NCBI GenBank assembly: GCA_964489425.1
Contig: CAZAYP010000062.1
Coordinates: forward strand, 1-33,232
Reading direction: 5' to 3'
DNA length: 33,232 bases
Source: CAZAYP01 sp964489425 [NCBI: uncultured Verrucomicrobiota bacterium]
GTDB lineage: Bacteria > Verrucomicrobiota > Kiritimatiellia > RZYC01
Part shown: in pieces, positions 7,915 to 18,854 of the stretch
Layout: every line of letters begins with the position of its first letter
Position numbering within the stretch: the first letter of the stretch is position 1
The notes under the pieces: model-generated
What the model saw: only the letters and a program-made list of their open reading frames with translations
The model's database searches: none
What the model was told of the DNA's origin: nothing
Position numbers and translations under genes: made by a program

Positions 7915-9192
7915 ATGGCTGAGGAAAATGACCGCCTGCGGGCGATCCGCATCCTGGTGGCGCACCTGGAGCGCGGGGATTTCCCGGATCGCGAGCTCGC
8001 CGGCCAGGCCGGCCGGCGCGGGGCGACCATGGAACTGGCTTACGGCACCATCCGCTGGCGGCGGGCCTTGAGCTGGGTGCTGGACAAGATGGTGGCGGTG
8101 CATCCCGGGGTCACGCTCGAAGCGGCGTTGCTGGTCGGGCTGTACCAAACCCTCAAGCAACCGGGCATGGCGCCACACGCCGCGGTGAACGAGACCGTGG
8201 ACGCGGCCGCCGCACTCACCAACTACCGCGGCGGCGGCCTGGTGAACGCCGTGCTGCGCCGCAGCCTGCGCGAGCGCGAACAGTGGCTGGCCCGGCTGGA
8301 AGCCCAGCCGCCGGCCGTGGCGCTCTCCCATCCGGATGTGCTGTATGACCGCTGGGTCCGGCGGTTCGGCGCGGACGCGGCCCGCAGCCTGGCCATGTGG
8401 AACAACCTGCCGGCCGACGTGATCCTCCGGGTCCGGCCGGGCCAGGTGTCCCGGGATGAGTTGGCCGCCCGGTTGATCAGCCAGGGCATCCAGGCCGTGC
8501 CCCATCCGCATCCATCCGCCCAGTTCATCATCCTGCCCCACGGCGTGCGCGTCGACGAGTGCCCGGGATTTGCGGAAGGTTGGTTCGTGGTGCAGGATCC
8601 CGCCACCCTGGCGGCCGTGGACGCGCTGCAGCCCGCGCCCGGCGAAACCATCCTGGACGCTTGCGCCGCGCCGGGCGGCAAAACCATCCTGATCGCGGAG
8701 CGCATGCAGGGCCGCGGCGTGCTGGTGGCCATGGACCGGCATGCGGACCGCCTGCCACCGCTGCGCGCGAATCTTGCCCGCCTGGGCTGCCCGTCCGTGC
8801 GCGTACTGGAGGCGGACGCCATGAAGCTGGCCGGGTATGACCCCGTGTTGCCGCCGGGCGGTTTTGACCGGATCCTCGTGGATGCACCGTGCTCCAACAC
8901 CGGCGTCATCCGCCGCCGGCCGGATGCGCGCTGGCGTTTTTCCCTGGAGCGGGTAGGGGAGTTGGCCCGGGTCCAGGCCGCCATCCTCGACGGGGTGGTC
9001 CCGCGGCTCAAGCCTGGTGGCTGCCTGGTCTACAGCACGTGCAGCCTGGAACCCGAGGAAGATGAAGCCCTCGTGGCGGCCTGGACGCGCCGCCATCCGG
9101 AATGTACGTTGCGCCAGAGCACGCAACTGGTCCCGCCGGCCGGTGGGATGGACGGCGCGTTCGTGGCGGTCCTTGACAAACGCCCGGCCTGA
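7915..9192 (+). CDS. rsmB: 16S rRNA (cytosine-967 C5) methyltransferase RsmB
   Basis: This 425-residue enzyme has an N-terminal NusB-like RNA-binding domain (about 1-135, with VNETVDAAAALTNYRGGGLVNAVLR) and a C-terminal class I methyltransferase. It uses S-adenosylmethionine to make m5C967 in 16S rRNA. Motif I is DACAAPGGKT (248-257), motif IV DAPCSNTGVIRRRPD contains Cys326, and motif VI YSTCSLEPEEDE contains the nucleophile Cys376, so both catalytic cysteines are present. Length and domain order match the family. The start follows GGCCCGGGCC without a good Shine-Dalgarno sequence; it is divergent from cheV with 128 bases between. Confidence 0.92.
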   Translation: MAEENDRLRAIRILVAHLERGDFPDRELAGQAGRRGATMELAYGTIRWRRALSWVLDKMVAVHPGVTLEAALLVGLYQTLKQPGMAPHAAVNETVDAAAALTNYRGGGLVNAVLRRSLREREQWLARLEAQPPAVALSHPDVLYDRWVRRFGADAARSLAMWNNLPADVILRVRPGQVSRDELAARLISQGIQAVPHPHPSAQFIILPHGVRVDECPGFAEGWFVVQDPATLAAVDALQPAPGETILDACAAPGGKTILIAERMQGRGVLVAMDRHADRLPPLRANLARLGCPSVRVLEADAMKLAGYDPVLPPGGFDRILVDAPCSNTGVIRRRPDARWRFSLERVGELARVQAAILDGVVPRLKPGGCLVYSTCSLEPEEDEALVAAWTRRHPECTLRQSTQLVPPAGGMDGAFVAVLDKRPA

Positions 9193-9255
9193 CGTCCGCC
9201 CGCCCGGCCGCGGTTGCGCATCCGACCCCCTTGCAAAATGTTTCGAAATTAGCGC

Positions 9256-9283
9256 TTGGCAAAATAAACCATTATGCTAGTAT
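9256..9283 (+). promoter_or_regulatory. Promoter for the RRM RNA-binding protein gene
   Basis: TTGGCA (9256-9261), 16 bases, TAGTAT (9278-9283), with TGC just before it as an extended -10. It would start transcription near 9290 and give an unusually long leader of about 165 bases before the ATG at 9457. Confidence 0.55.
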
Positions 9284-9324
9284 GTCGCCAGTGGTTGAAG
9301 TTCAGCAGAGTCAGAATATGCGAC

Positions 9325-9409
9325 GGTTGTTCGGTCCGCATGCCTGCTCGGTGGCCTTCGCCCTAGTGGTTGGGTCTACTCGATGACCCTAGTCGCCAGG
9401 TCCGGAACC
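9325..9409 (+). promoter_or_regulatory. Structured 5' leader of the RRM gene
   Basis: GGTTGTTCGGTCC (9325-9337) can pair, with mismatches, to GGTCCGGAACC (9399-9409), enclosing an inner hairpin GGGTC/GACCC (9372-9376 with 9385-9389) and a CCCTAG...CCCTAG context. A purine-rich AAAAAGAAGAAAGGGAAAGTAGG tract, containing the ribosome-binding site, follows immediately before the ATG. This is consistent with a regulatory leader, such as a temperature-responsive one, but no known riboswitch class is recognised. Confidence 0.4.
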
Positions 9410-9456
9410 AAAACACCGGTCGGGGCATAAAAAGAAGAAAGGGAAAGTAGGAAAGT

Positions 9457-9801
9457 ATGGGTACGAGACTGTATGTAGGTAACTTGAGTTACGACGTGGA
9501 CGGCGCGGAGCTGAAAGAAATTTTCTCGGCGCACGGCACCGTGGTAACGTCGGACGTGATCATGGACCGCGCCAGCGGGCGCAGCAAAGGGTTCGGCTTC
9601 GTGGAAATGGGCGCTGACGGGGAATCCCAGGCGGCCATCAACGCGCTGAACGGCAAGGAACACAAGGGTCGTCCGCTCACCGTGAACGAAGCCCGGCCGA
9701 AAGAAAGCCGCGGCCCTGGTGGCGGTGGTGGTGGCGGCGGCGGTGGCGGTGGTGGCGGCGGGCGCGGCGGTGGCCGCGGTGGCCGTGGCGATCGCTGGTA
9801 A
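9457..9801 (+). CDS. RRM-domain glycine-rich RNA-binding protein
   Basis: This 114-residue protein has one RNA recognition motif: RNP2 LYVGNL (5-10) and RNP1 [10 protein letters not shown] (42-51), with the aromatic residues that stack on RNA bases. It ends with a run of 15 glycines, then RGG-type repeats and a final ...RGDRW. Bacterial members of this family bind single-stranded RNA and are often cold- or stress-induced, acting as chaperones. A long leader and an independent promoter and terminator suggest high, regulated expression. The poly-Gly codons GGT/GGC form an unstable simple repeat, so tail length may vary between strains. Confidence 0.92.
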   Translation: MGTRLYVGNLSYDVDGAELKEIFSAHGTVVTSDVIMDRASGRSKGFGFVEMGADGESQAAINALNGKEHKGRPLTVNEARPKESRGPGGGGGGGGGGGGGGGRGGGRGGRGDRW

Positions 9802-9828
9802 GCAATTCTGACCTGAACAGGTTAAAGG

Positions 9829-9859
9829 GAGAGCCACAGCAATGTGGCTCTCTTTTTTT
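9829..9859 (+). terminator. Rho-independent terminator after the RRM gene
   Basis: Perfect 10-base stem GAGAGCCACA / TGTGGCTCTC with a GCAA tetraloop, followed by seven T. It lies 27 bases after the RRM stop and 17 bases before serS, so serS must have its own promoter or rely on read-through. Confidence 0.95.
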
Positions 9860-9875
9860 AATAGCGAGGCGCGGC

Positions 9876-11162
9876 ATGCTGGACATGAAAACAATCCGTG
9901 ACCGGCCCGACGACGTGGCCGGCGCGCTCAAGAACCGGAACTACGACCTGGAACTGCTGGACAACGTCCTCTCGCTCGACTTGGAGCGGCGCCAGTTGCT
10001 CCAGGACGTGGAGGCGTTGAAGAACGAGCGCAACGTCGCGTCCAAGGAAATCGGCCGGCTCAAGAAGTCCGGCGCCGATACCAGTTCCCGGCAGCGCGGC
10101 ATGCGCGAGGTGGGCGAGCGGATCCAGAACCTTGAACAGCGGGTGCGCGAGGTGGAGGATAAATTGCAGCCGGCCATGCTGCGCATCCCCAACCTGCCCC
10201 ATGTCTCGGTCCCGGTGGGCCCGGACGCCTCGGGCAACCAGGTGGTCCGCACCTGGGGTGTGCCACGCGTGTTTGACTTCCCGCCCCAGCCCCACTGGGA
10301 CATCGGCGTCCGCCTGGGCATGCTGGAATTCGAACGCGCCACGCGCATGGCCGGGTCGGGGTTCCCCTTTTATCGCGGCGCCGGGGCGCGCCTGGAGCGC
10401 GCGCTGATCAACTTCATGCTGGATGTGCACACCCGCGAGCACGGCTACGAGGAAGTGTCGCCGCCCTTCCTGTGCAACCCGGCGGCCATGACCGGGACCG
10501 GCCAACTGCCGCGCATGGCTGAAGACATGTACTATCTGCCCACGGAAGACCTGTACCTGATCCCCACGGCCGAGGTGCCGATCACCAACCTCTACCGCGA
10601 GGAGATCATCGGGGCGCCCCTCCCGCTCTATTTTGTCGGTTACTCCCCGTGCTTCCGGCGCGAGGCCGGCGCGGCCGGCCGCGAAACCCGGGGCCTGAAC
10701 CGCATCCACCAGTTTGACAAGGTGGAACTGGTCAAGCTGGTCGCGCCGGGCACCGCCTACGACGAGCTCGAAAAGCTCGTGCGCGACGCCGAGACCGTGC
10801 TCCAGCGCCTTGAGCTGCCCTACCGGGTGCTGCAGCTGTGCACCGGCGATCTCAGCTTCGCCGCCGCCAAGTGCTATGACATCGAGCTCTGGGCGCCTGG
10901 CCAGCAGCTATGGCTGGAGGTCTCCTCGTGCAGCACGTTCGAGGATTTCCAGGCTCGGCGCGCCCAGATCCGCTACCGCACGCCCGACGGCAAGACCGCC
11001 CTCGTGCACACGCTGAACGGATCCGGGGTGGCCCTGCCGCGCCTGGTGGTCGCGCTGATCGAGAACGGGCAGCAGGCGGATGGGTCGGTGGTGATTCCGG
11101 CCGCGCTGCGGCCGTACATGAACGGCATGGAGCGCATCACCCCGCCTGTTCCGCCCGCCTGA
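9876..11162 (+). CDS. serS: Seryl-tRNA synthetase
   Basis: This 428-residue class II synthetase charges tRNA-Ser (and tRNA-Sec) with serine. The N-terminus [21 protein letters not shown] and a long coiled-coil arm (about 30-105, which binds the tRNA variable arm) are diagnostic. The catalytic core has [15 protein letters not shown], the motif 2 region [21 protein letters not shown] and motif 3 [17 protein letters not shown], followed by IPAALRPYM. Length matches the family. It begins right after a strong terminator. Confidence 0.95.
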   Translation: MLDMKTIRDRPDDVAGALKNRNYDLELLDNVLSLDLERRQLLQDVEALKNERNVASKEIGRLKKSGADTSSRQRGMREVGERIQNLEQRVREVEDKLQPAMLRIPNLPHVSVPVGPDASGNQVVRTWGVPRVFDFPPQPHWDIGVRLGMLEFERATRMAGSGFPFYRGAGARLERALINFMLDVHTREHGYEEVSPPFLCNPAAMTGTGQLPRMAEDMYYLPTEDLYLIPTAEVPITNLYREEIIGAPLPLYFVGYSPCFRREAGAAGRETRGLNRIHQFDKVELVKLVAPGTAYDELEKLVRDAETVLQRLELPYRVLQLCTGDLSFAAAKCYDIELWAPGQQLWLEVSSCSTFEDFQARRAQIRYRTPDGKTALVHTLNGSGVALPRLVVALIENGQQADGSVVIPAALRPYMNGMERITPPVPPA

Positions 11163-11184
11163 GCGACCCGCCGCCCCGCGGCGG

Positions 11185-11937
11185 TCAGGCCAGTTCCGGG
11201 CCGATTTTTTTCAGCTCATCGCGCAGGGCTGCCGCGCGTTCGTAGTTTTCCTGGGCAATGGCGTGGCTCAGGTTTTCCTGCAGCCGTTCCAGCTTGCTCT
11301 TGGGCTTGCGGCTTTGCAGGTTTTTAAGGATTTCCTCGAGCACGTCCTCTTCGTCGCAGCCTTCACCCTCGTAGACATCGTCGTACTCGGCGCAGAAGTC
11401 GCGGATGTCGGCCAGCGCCTGGCGCACGATCTCGATGGCCTCGGTGATGTTGTTGTTGGCGGCGTTTTTCTCGGCCAGCGCGCGCGCGTTCATCATGCGC
11501 ACATAAGGATAAAATTGCAGGAATTGCCAGGCCAGGTCGTCATCGACCGCCCGGCGCGCCACGAGGTTGAAGAGCGCCAGGTTGTGGTCCGTGTCGCGCA
11601 CCACGCCATCCAGGTAGCCCAGCGAGGAAAACGCAAGGTAGCGGTAGTAATACTGCACGGCTTCCTGCTGCATGACCATGCAGACCTTTTCGTCCAGCAC
11701 CAGGGCCTGGTCGCCGTCCCCGAACTTCTCCTCTTTATCAAGGTAGTAGTCCAGCAGGGACGGGGATCCGTTGGGGGTCTTGCCATCCGGCCGACCTTCC
11801 AACTCCATCTGGAGCACGCCCAGGTCCAGCCGCAGCTGCACCTTGGGCAAGCCATCCGCCCCCGTGATCCAGCGTGCATTCACCTGCCCCGGATCGTACG
11901 ACCATCCGTGGAGAATATTGGCAATATCCTTGTTCAC
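11185..11937 (-). CDS. UVR (UvrB/UvrC) motif-containing protein
   Basis: This 250-residue protein is not assigned to a named family. The C-terminal 35 residues, LERLQENLSHAIAQENYERA followed by ALRDELKKI, are a clear UVR motif, the helical hairpin by which UvrB and UvrC (and McsA-type proteins) interact. Upstream is a helical region (about 80-200) and a beta-rich N-terminus with LPKVQLRLDLGVLQMELEG. It has no CxxC zinc fingers, so it is not McsA, and no nuclease motif, so it is not UvrC. It sits convergent with serS and has its own promoter. The role is unknown; the UVR motif suggests protein-protein contact. Confidence 0.8.
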   Translation of the reverse strand: MNKDIANILHGWSYDPGQVNARWITGADGLPKVQLRLDLGVLQMELEGRPDGKTPNGSPSLLDYYLDKEEKFGDGDQALVLDEKVCMVMQQEAVQYYYRYLAFSSLGYLDGVVRDTDHNLALFNLVARRAVDDDLAWQFLQFYPYVRMMNARALAEKNAANNNITEAIEIVRQALADIRDFCAEYDDVYEGEGCDEEDVLEEILKNLQSRKPKSKLERLQENLSHAIAQENYERAAALRDELKKIGPELA

Positions 11938-11972
11938 CGCGCTTGAATGTCCCGTGTTATAATTCCACTGCT

Positions 11973-12001
11973 ACTATACCCCGTGACCATGAATTTGCCA
12001 A
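11973..12001 (-). promoter_or_regulatory. Promoter for the UVR-motif gene
   Basis: On the minus strand TTGGCA (11996-12001), 17 bases, TATAGT (11973-11978). This is the best-matching promoter in the window, with about 30 bases of leader to the ATG at 11937. A run of 12 C on the plus strand (12014-12025) lies just upstream of the -35. Confidence 0.65.
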
Positions 12002-12013
12002 TAGCGATTCCGG

Positions 12014-12025
12014 CCCCCCCCCCCC
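12014..12025. repeat. Poly-C/G tract of 12
   Basis: Twelve consecutive C on the plus strand (G on the minus) lie between the methyltransferase stop codon (12028) and the -35 of the UVR gene promoter. Homopolymers this long are unstable in copying, so its length may vary. Confidence 0.9.
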
Positions 12026-12027
12026 GC

Positions 12028-12834
12028 TCAGGGCACGGCGGCGGTGGCCTTGAAAAACGTGTAGCAGAAAACGCCGCCCGGCTCCGCTGTCCGGTACAGA
12101 TCCCGGATGCCACGGTCAAAATCCCCGGCCGGGCTGAGCCCCTGTTCAAGGGCGGCGTCACGGACTCCGGCAATCATGGCCGTGAACGTCTTGCGGGTGA
12201 ACCCGTCGACCAGCGCCGGCCGGCTCTCATCCGCATAGACCATGCGCGGCGAGACGCGCACCGCATCGAAACCGGCCTGGCGCAGCAAGGGATACAGCTG
12301 CCGCCCGATCATGGCGTTGCCTCCGCTGCGCCGCTGGAGTTCAACCTGGCAGCGGATGGCCTGGTGGGCCGCCGCGCTGTCTGGGTGGAAATAGGCGGAG
12401 CCATGATCACCCTCAATGACCGTGATCGTTCCGCCAGGCTTGAGCGCCGCTTTCAGGATCAGCAAGGCCTCGACCGGACAGGCCAGGTGCTCCAGGACAA
12501 AACACACAAACACATGGTCGAAACTCGCCGGCCCGAACGGCAGCTTGAACAGGTCGCCCTGCTGCAGTTGCACGTTGGTAAATCCCGCCGCTTCCACCCG
12601 GGCGCGGGCGGCGGCCACCGAGACCGCCGAGATGTCCATGGCCACGATCCGGGCACCGGGACTGTGGCCGGCCAGGGTCACGGTCTGGGCACCCACGCCA
12701 CACCCGGCTTCCAGCACGCGGCTGCCGGCCGGATACGCGGTGTCCGCATGCAGCAAGTCCGCCAGCGTGGCGGCCTGATCCTGCAGCCTCAGGTTTTCAC
12801 GCGGATCATAGCCGTGGACATATCCGGGGGTCAT
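12028..12834 (-). CDS. Class I SAM-dependent methyltransferase
   Basis: This 268-residue protein has a Rossmann-type methyltransferase fold: motif I VLEAGCGVGAQT (40-51), an acidic end to the second strand (IVAMDIS), a post-I QGDLFKLPFG region, and a motif IV-like FDHVFVCFVLEHL, then LKPGGTITVIEGD. The C-terminal third (about 190-268) is substrate-specific. The beginning TPGYVHGYDPRENLRLQDQA matches a group of methyltransferases that act on small molecules, but the substrate is unknown. I chose ATG 12834; upstream in-frame codons run back into the remnant methylase on the other strand and look spurious. It is divergent from that remnant with about 40 bases between. Confidence 0.8.
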   Translation of the reverse strand: MTPGYVHGYDPRENLRLQDQAATLADLLHADTAYPAGSRVLEAGCGVGAQTVTLAGHSPGARIVAMDISAVSVAAARARVEAAGFTNVQLQQGDLFKLPFGPASFDHVFVCFVLEHLACPVEALLILKAALKPGGTITVIEGDHGSAYFHPDSAAAHQAIRCQVELQRRSGGNAMIGRQLYPLLRQAGFDAVRVSPRMVYADESRPALVDGFTRKTFTAMIAGVRDAALEQGLSPAGDFDRGIRDLYRTAEPGGVFCYTFFKATAAVP

Positions 12835-12874
12835 GGCAGCTGGGCCTGCATATTGGGAAAGGTGGATATCAAGG

Positions 12875-12963
12875 ATGAGTGCCGCACGCAAGCAATTCCA
12901 GGAACTCCTGCGGGAGTTGTTCCCGTTCGATTGCGTTGATCTGGATTTCGGCATCTATGGATG
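12875..12963 (+). pseudogene. N-terminal remnant of a type III-like DNA methylase
   Basis: About 30 codons from ATG 12875 give MSAARKQFQELLRELFPFDC, continuing VDLDFGIY. The pattern (helix, then LLRELF-FD-ADLDFGIYR) is the usual start of type III and related adenine-specific DNA methyltransferases of restriction-modification systems. GGAAAGGTGG lies upstream. After FGIYG the sequence runs directly into the family A repeat (CRNRNRNIF...), where similarity ends. None of the catalytic motifs (DPPY, FxGxG) is present. I read this as the surviving 5' end of a gene that was cut by the repeat. Confidence 0.55.
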
Positions 12964-12971
12964 GAGACCAT

Positions 12972-13157
12972 GCAGGAATCGGAACCGGAATATTTTCCCG
13001 CCAAGACGCAGAGGCGCAAAGTAAGATCTGGCTTCTTGGCGGCTTGGCGGCTTGGCGCGAGAATATTTCTGATTTTTCATAATGAATGTCCGGAAAGACC
13101 GGACGGCTCACGGGGACCGTTCGCCCTACCTGGCCACAGACATGCAACGGTAGGGCG
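12972..13157 (+). repeat. Interspersed palindromic repeat, family A (copy 1)
   Basis: The unit has two modules. The left module starts GGAATCGGAACCGGAATATT and contains the inverted arms AATATTTTCCCGCCAAG and CTTGGCGCGAGAATATT. The right module starts TTCATAATGAATGTCCGGAA, with a GTCCGG-AAAGA-CCGGAC hairpin and a CGCCCTACC...GGTAGGGCG stem. Copy 1 joins the methylase remnant on its left and ends shortly after the second stem. It is non-coding; frames through it give the same spurious peptide in every copy. Confidence 0.85.
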
Positions 13158-13338
13158 TGGCAAATCGCCGTCTGGCATGATCATGATCTTTCAGAGTTCA
13201 ACCGCCCCACCCTGCGGGTCCCCCCCGCCTTGAAAAGGTGGGGAGCCGGAGGGACCATGCCCGATCATCCTGTCCGTCCTGTCCATCCATGTTCATTCTG
13301 CCTCTGCTCCGCGTCGCCGCGCCTCGGCGGTTCACGGA
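13158..13338. other. Gene-free spacer between repeat copies
   Basis: No gene is seen. It contains a hairpin around CCGCCCCACC...GGTGGGGAGC (13202-13247), a family B-like fragment (CATCCTGTCCGTCCTGTCCATCCATG, about 13266-13291) and a CGCCGCGCCTCGGCGGTTCACG segment of another dispersed repeat type. Confidence 0.5.
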
Positions 13339-13555
13339 AATCGGAACCGGAATATTTTCCCGCCAAGACGCAGAGGCGCAAAGTAAGATCTGGCTTCTTG
13401 GCGGCTTGGCGGCTTGGCGCGAGAATATTTCTGATTTTTCATAATGAATGTCCGGAAAGACCGGACGGCTCACGGGGACCGCTCGCCCTGCCTGACCGCA
13501 GACATGCAACGGGCGAGGTGTCCCACCGAGCCGCTGAAGGCCTCCAGCCAGCCGT
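13339..13555 (+). repeat. Interspersed palindromic repeat, family A (copy 2)
   Basis: Nearly identical to copy 1 from AATCGGAACCGG through ...GGACGGCTCACGGGGACC, then GCTCGCCCTGCC...GGGCGAGG, TGTCCCACCGAGCCGCTGAAGG and CCTCCAGCCAGCC. It directly abuts copy 3, so the two are in tandem with a 222-base period. Confidence 0.88.
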
Positions 13556-13761
13556 GCAGGAATCGGAACCGGAATATTTTCCCGCCAAGACGCAGAGGCG
13601 CAAAGTAAGATCTGGCTTCTTGGCGGCTTGGCGGCTTGGCGCGAGAATATTTCTGATTTTTCATAATGAATGTCCGGAAAGACCGGACGGCTCACGGGGA
13701 CCGTTCGCCCTACCTGGCCGCAGACGTAGGGCGAGGTGTCCCACCGAGCCGCTGAAGGCCT
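13556..13761 (+). repeat. Interspersed palindromic repeat, family A (copy 3)
   Basis: Same unit as copies 1 and 2. Its right end is truncated after GCCGCTGAAGGCCTC relative to copy 2, exactly where the HigB-like remnant begins, giving a sharp junction at about 13761/13762. The second stem is perfect in this copy: TCGCCCTAC / GTAGGGCGA. Confidence 0.88.
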
Positions 13762-13821
13762 CTATGCTGCGAGTGGCGGAATGATCTTGATTGGCGCGTG
13801 GAAATGACGGACGCTCAGTGA
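13762..13821 (+). pseudogene. C-terminal remnant of a HigB-like toxin
   Basis: In one frame this stretch reads LCCEWRNDLDWRVEMTDAQ and a stop at 13819-13821. The end of HigB/RelE-type killer proteins is usually F.W..G.A..VEI.DYH, and the W, V-E and D positions fit. The stop is 9 bases before the antitoxin start, the usual higBA spacing, with GAGAGG between. The rest of the toxin is absent: the sequence to the left is repeat DNA. The match is short, so this is inference supported by context. Confidence 0.5.
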
Positions 13822-13830
13822 GAGGTTGCC

Positions 13831-14142
13831 ATGAGGATGAAACGACAAAAACCTGTGCATCCCGGAGAAGTCTTGAGCGAGGTATTTCTTAACCCCCTGG
13901 GCTTGTCTCAATACCGCCTGGCGCACGACGTTCATGTGCCGCCGCGCCGGATCAACGAGATCGTCCTTGGCAAGCGCGGCATCTCTGCGGATACGGCGCT
14001 GCGCCTGGCGCGGTACCTGGGCACGTCGGTCGAAGTCTGGATGAATCTCCAAACCCATTACGAGATCGAAACGGCGCATGATGCAGAAGGCGCGATCATG
14101 GAGTGTGAAATCCGTCCTATTCCGGCCATGGCTGCCGGATAA
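13831..14142 (+). CDS. higA: HigA-family antitoxin (XRE-type HTH)
   Basis: This 103-residue protein has the VapI/HigA layout: PVHPGEVLSEVFLNPLGLSQ, a helix-turn-helix (about 24-65, YRLAHDVHVPPRRINEIVLG) and GISADTALRLARYLGTSVEVWMNLQTHYE. HigA neutralises HigB, an mRNA interferase working on ribosomes, and represses its own operon. An AGAGG ribosome-binding site precedes ATG 13831. The toxin in front of it is reduced to its last codons, so this is an orphan antitoxin. The histidine kinase gene follows after 21 bases. Confidence 0.9.
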   Translation: MRMKRQKPVHPGEVLSEVFLNPLGLSQYRLAHDVHVPPRRINEIVLGKRGISADTALRLARYLGTSVEVWMNLQTHYEIETAHDAEGAIMECEIRPIPAMAAG

Positions 14143-14163
14143 AATGCCCGCGGAAGGTGACGC

Positions 14164-18033
<3,870 letters not shown>

Positions 18034-18732
18034 GGAATGGAAGGGAGAAGCGGGTTCACCCGGGCATGCTTTCTGGAGCTGCCTCTGGGATCTTCGTGGT
18101 GCTACATCCGCTCCGGGAATCATGGGACCAACCCGTGGTGGACGCAGTTATCGTCCGGTGCTGCGGACAGGAACTTTTCGGATGAGCCGCAGTGGATCAT
18201 CCGACAAGTGCCTGTCTGGATTTCAAAAAGCAGGTGCGAATGGAAGCAGACAAACAACCACGGATGGACACGAATGGACGCGGATGTGAATCGGGGAAGA
18301 TAGCGGATTGCCCTGAAATATCCGTGTTAATCCGCGTGCATCCGTGGTTCAAATTATTCTCTTGGTTTGCGGCCTCAGGCCGCGTCTTGAACGGGTGGCA
18401 CCTGGGTTCCGAGATGGTTCCACGGATCTTGGACAGGGCAAGATTCGGGCATCCTGTTCAGTTGGTTATCCTGTCCAGAATTCTGGTCCGGGTTGGGCCA
18501 CGCCGTGGTGATCGGTCGTCAGACAGGAACTTCGCGGATGAACCGATTTATCTGCGTAGAAATTCAGGCCAATGGGGGCCGGTGTTGGTCAAAGTGTGTG
18601 TGTGACTTTGTGTGTAATTGTCCGTTCTGTCAAGCATTGTAAAGAAGTGTAACGCCGGAGTTGTAAAATATACATCATGCGCCATAACCGCATGAAATAT
18701 AGGGCGTTAAGGTGTCTGAAATCGTAAATAAT
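18034..18732. other. Gene-free, repeat-rich interval
   Basis: No credible gene. It contains GACAGGAACTTTTCGGATGA (18169-18188), repeated with changes at 18520-18541; a GGATGA...TCATCC inverted repeat (18180-18201); the family C repeat; and 'catcctgttcagttggttatcctgtccaga' (about 18450-18479), which resembles family B. The last 130 bases are AT-rich with no feature I can name. Confidence 0.6.
18197..18382 (+). repeat. Dispersed direct repeat, family C (copy 2)
   Basis: Aligns with 638-812 from TCATCCGACAAGTGCC to TTTGCGGCCTCAGGCC. The core ACCACGGATGGACACGAATGG...CCGTGTTAATCCGCGTGCATCCGTGGTT is a better palindrome than in copy 1, suggesting this copy is younger or under less decay. Confidence 0.75.
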
Positions 18733-18809
18733 TGGTGCGCCTGGCGAGGGTCGAACTCACAACCTTTGGCTTCGGAGGCCAACGCTCTATCCAATTGAGC
18801 TACAGGCGC
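18733..18809 (-). tRNA. tRNA-Arg (anticodon CCG)
   Basis: On the minus strand GCGCCTG (acceptor) TA GCTC-AATTGGATA-GAGC (D arm) G TTGGC-CTCCGAA-GCCAA (anticodon arm) ... GTGAG-TTCGACC-CTCGC (T arm) CAGGCGC A CCA. All seven acceptor pairs form. The anticodon loop CTCCGAA gives anticodon CCG, reading codon CGG. The 3' CCA is encoded. It lies 45 bases after serC on the same strand. A GGCCCC/GGGGCC hairpin (about 18816-18832) lies between. Confidence 0.96.
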
Positions 18810-18854
18810 ACAACCGGCCCCGCAGGGGGCCGGGCAATCTGACCGGCCGCGGTT

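Noticed and set aside
13339-13761. CRISPR array
   Set aside because: There are only three units over 160 bases with unequal or no spacers, and no cas gene. They are long palindromic elements.
13086-13784. Open frame through the repeat array encoding the same peptide three times
   Set aside because: The repeated peptide (…PEYFPAKTQRRKVRSGF…) is simply the translation of the family A repeat; the frame has no start with a ribosome-binding site and its copies align base by base as DNA palindromes.
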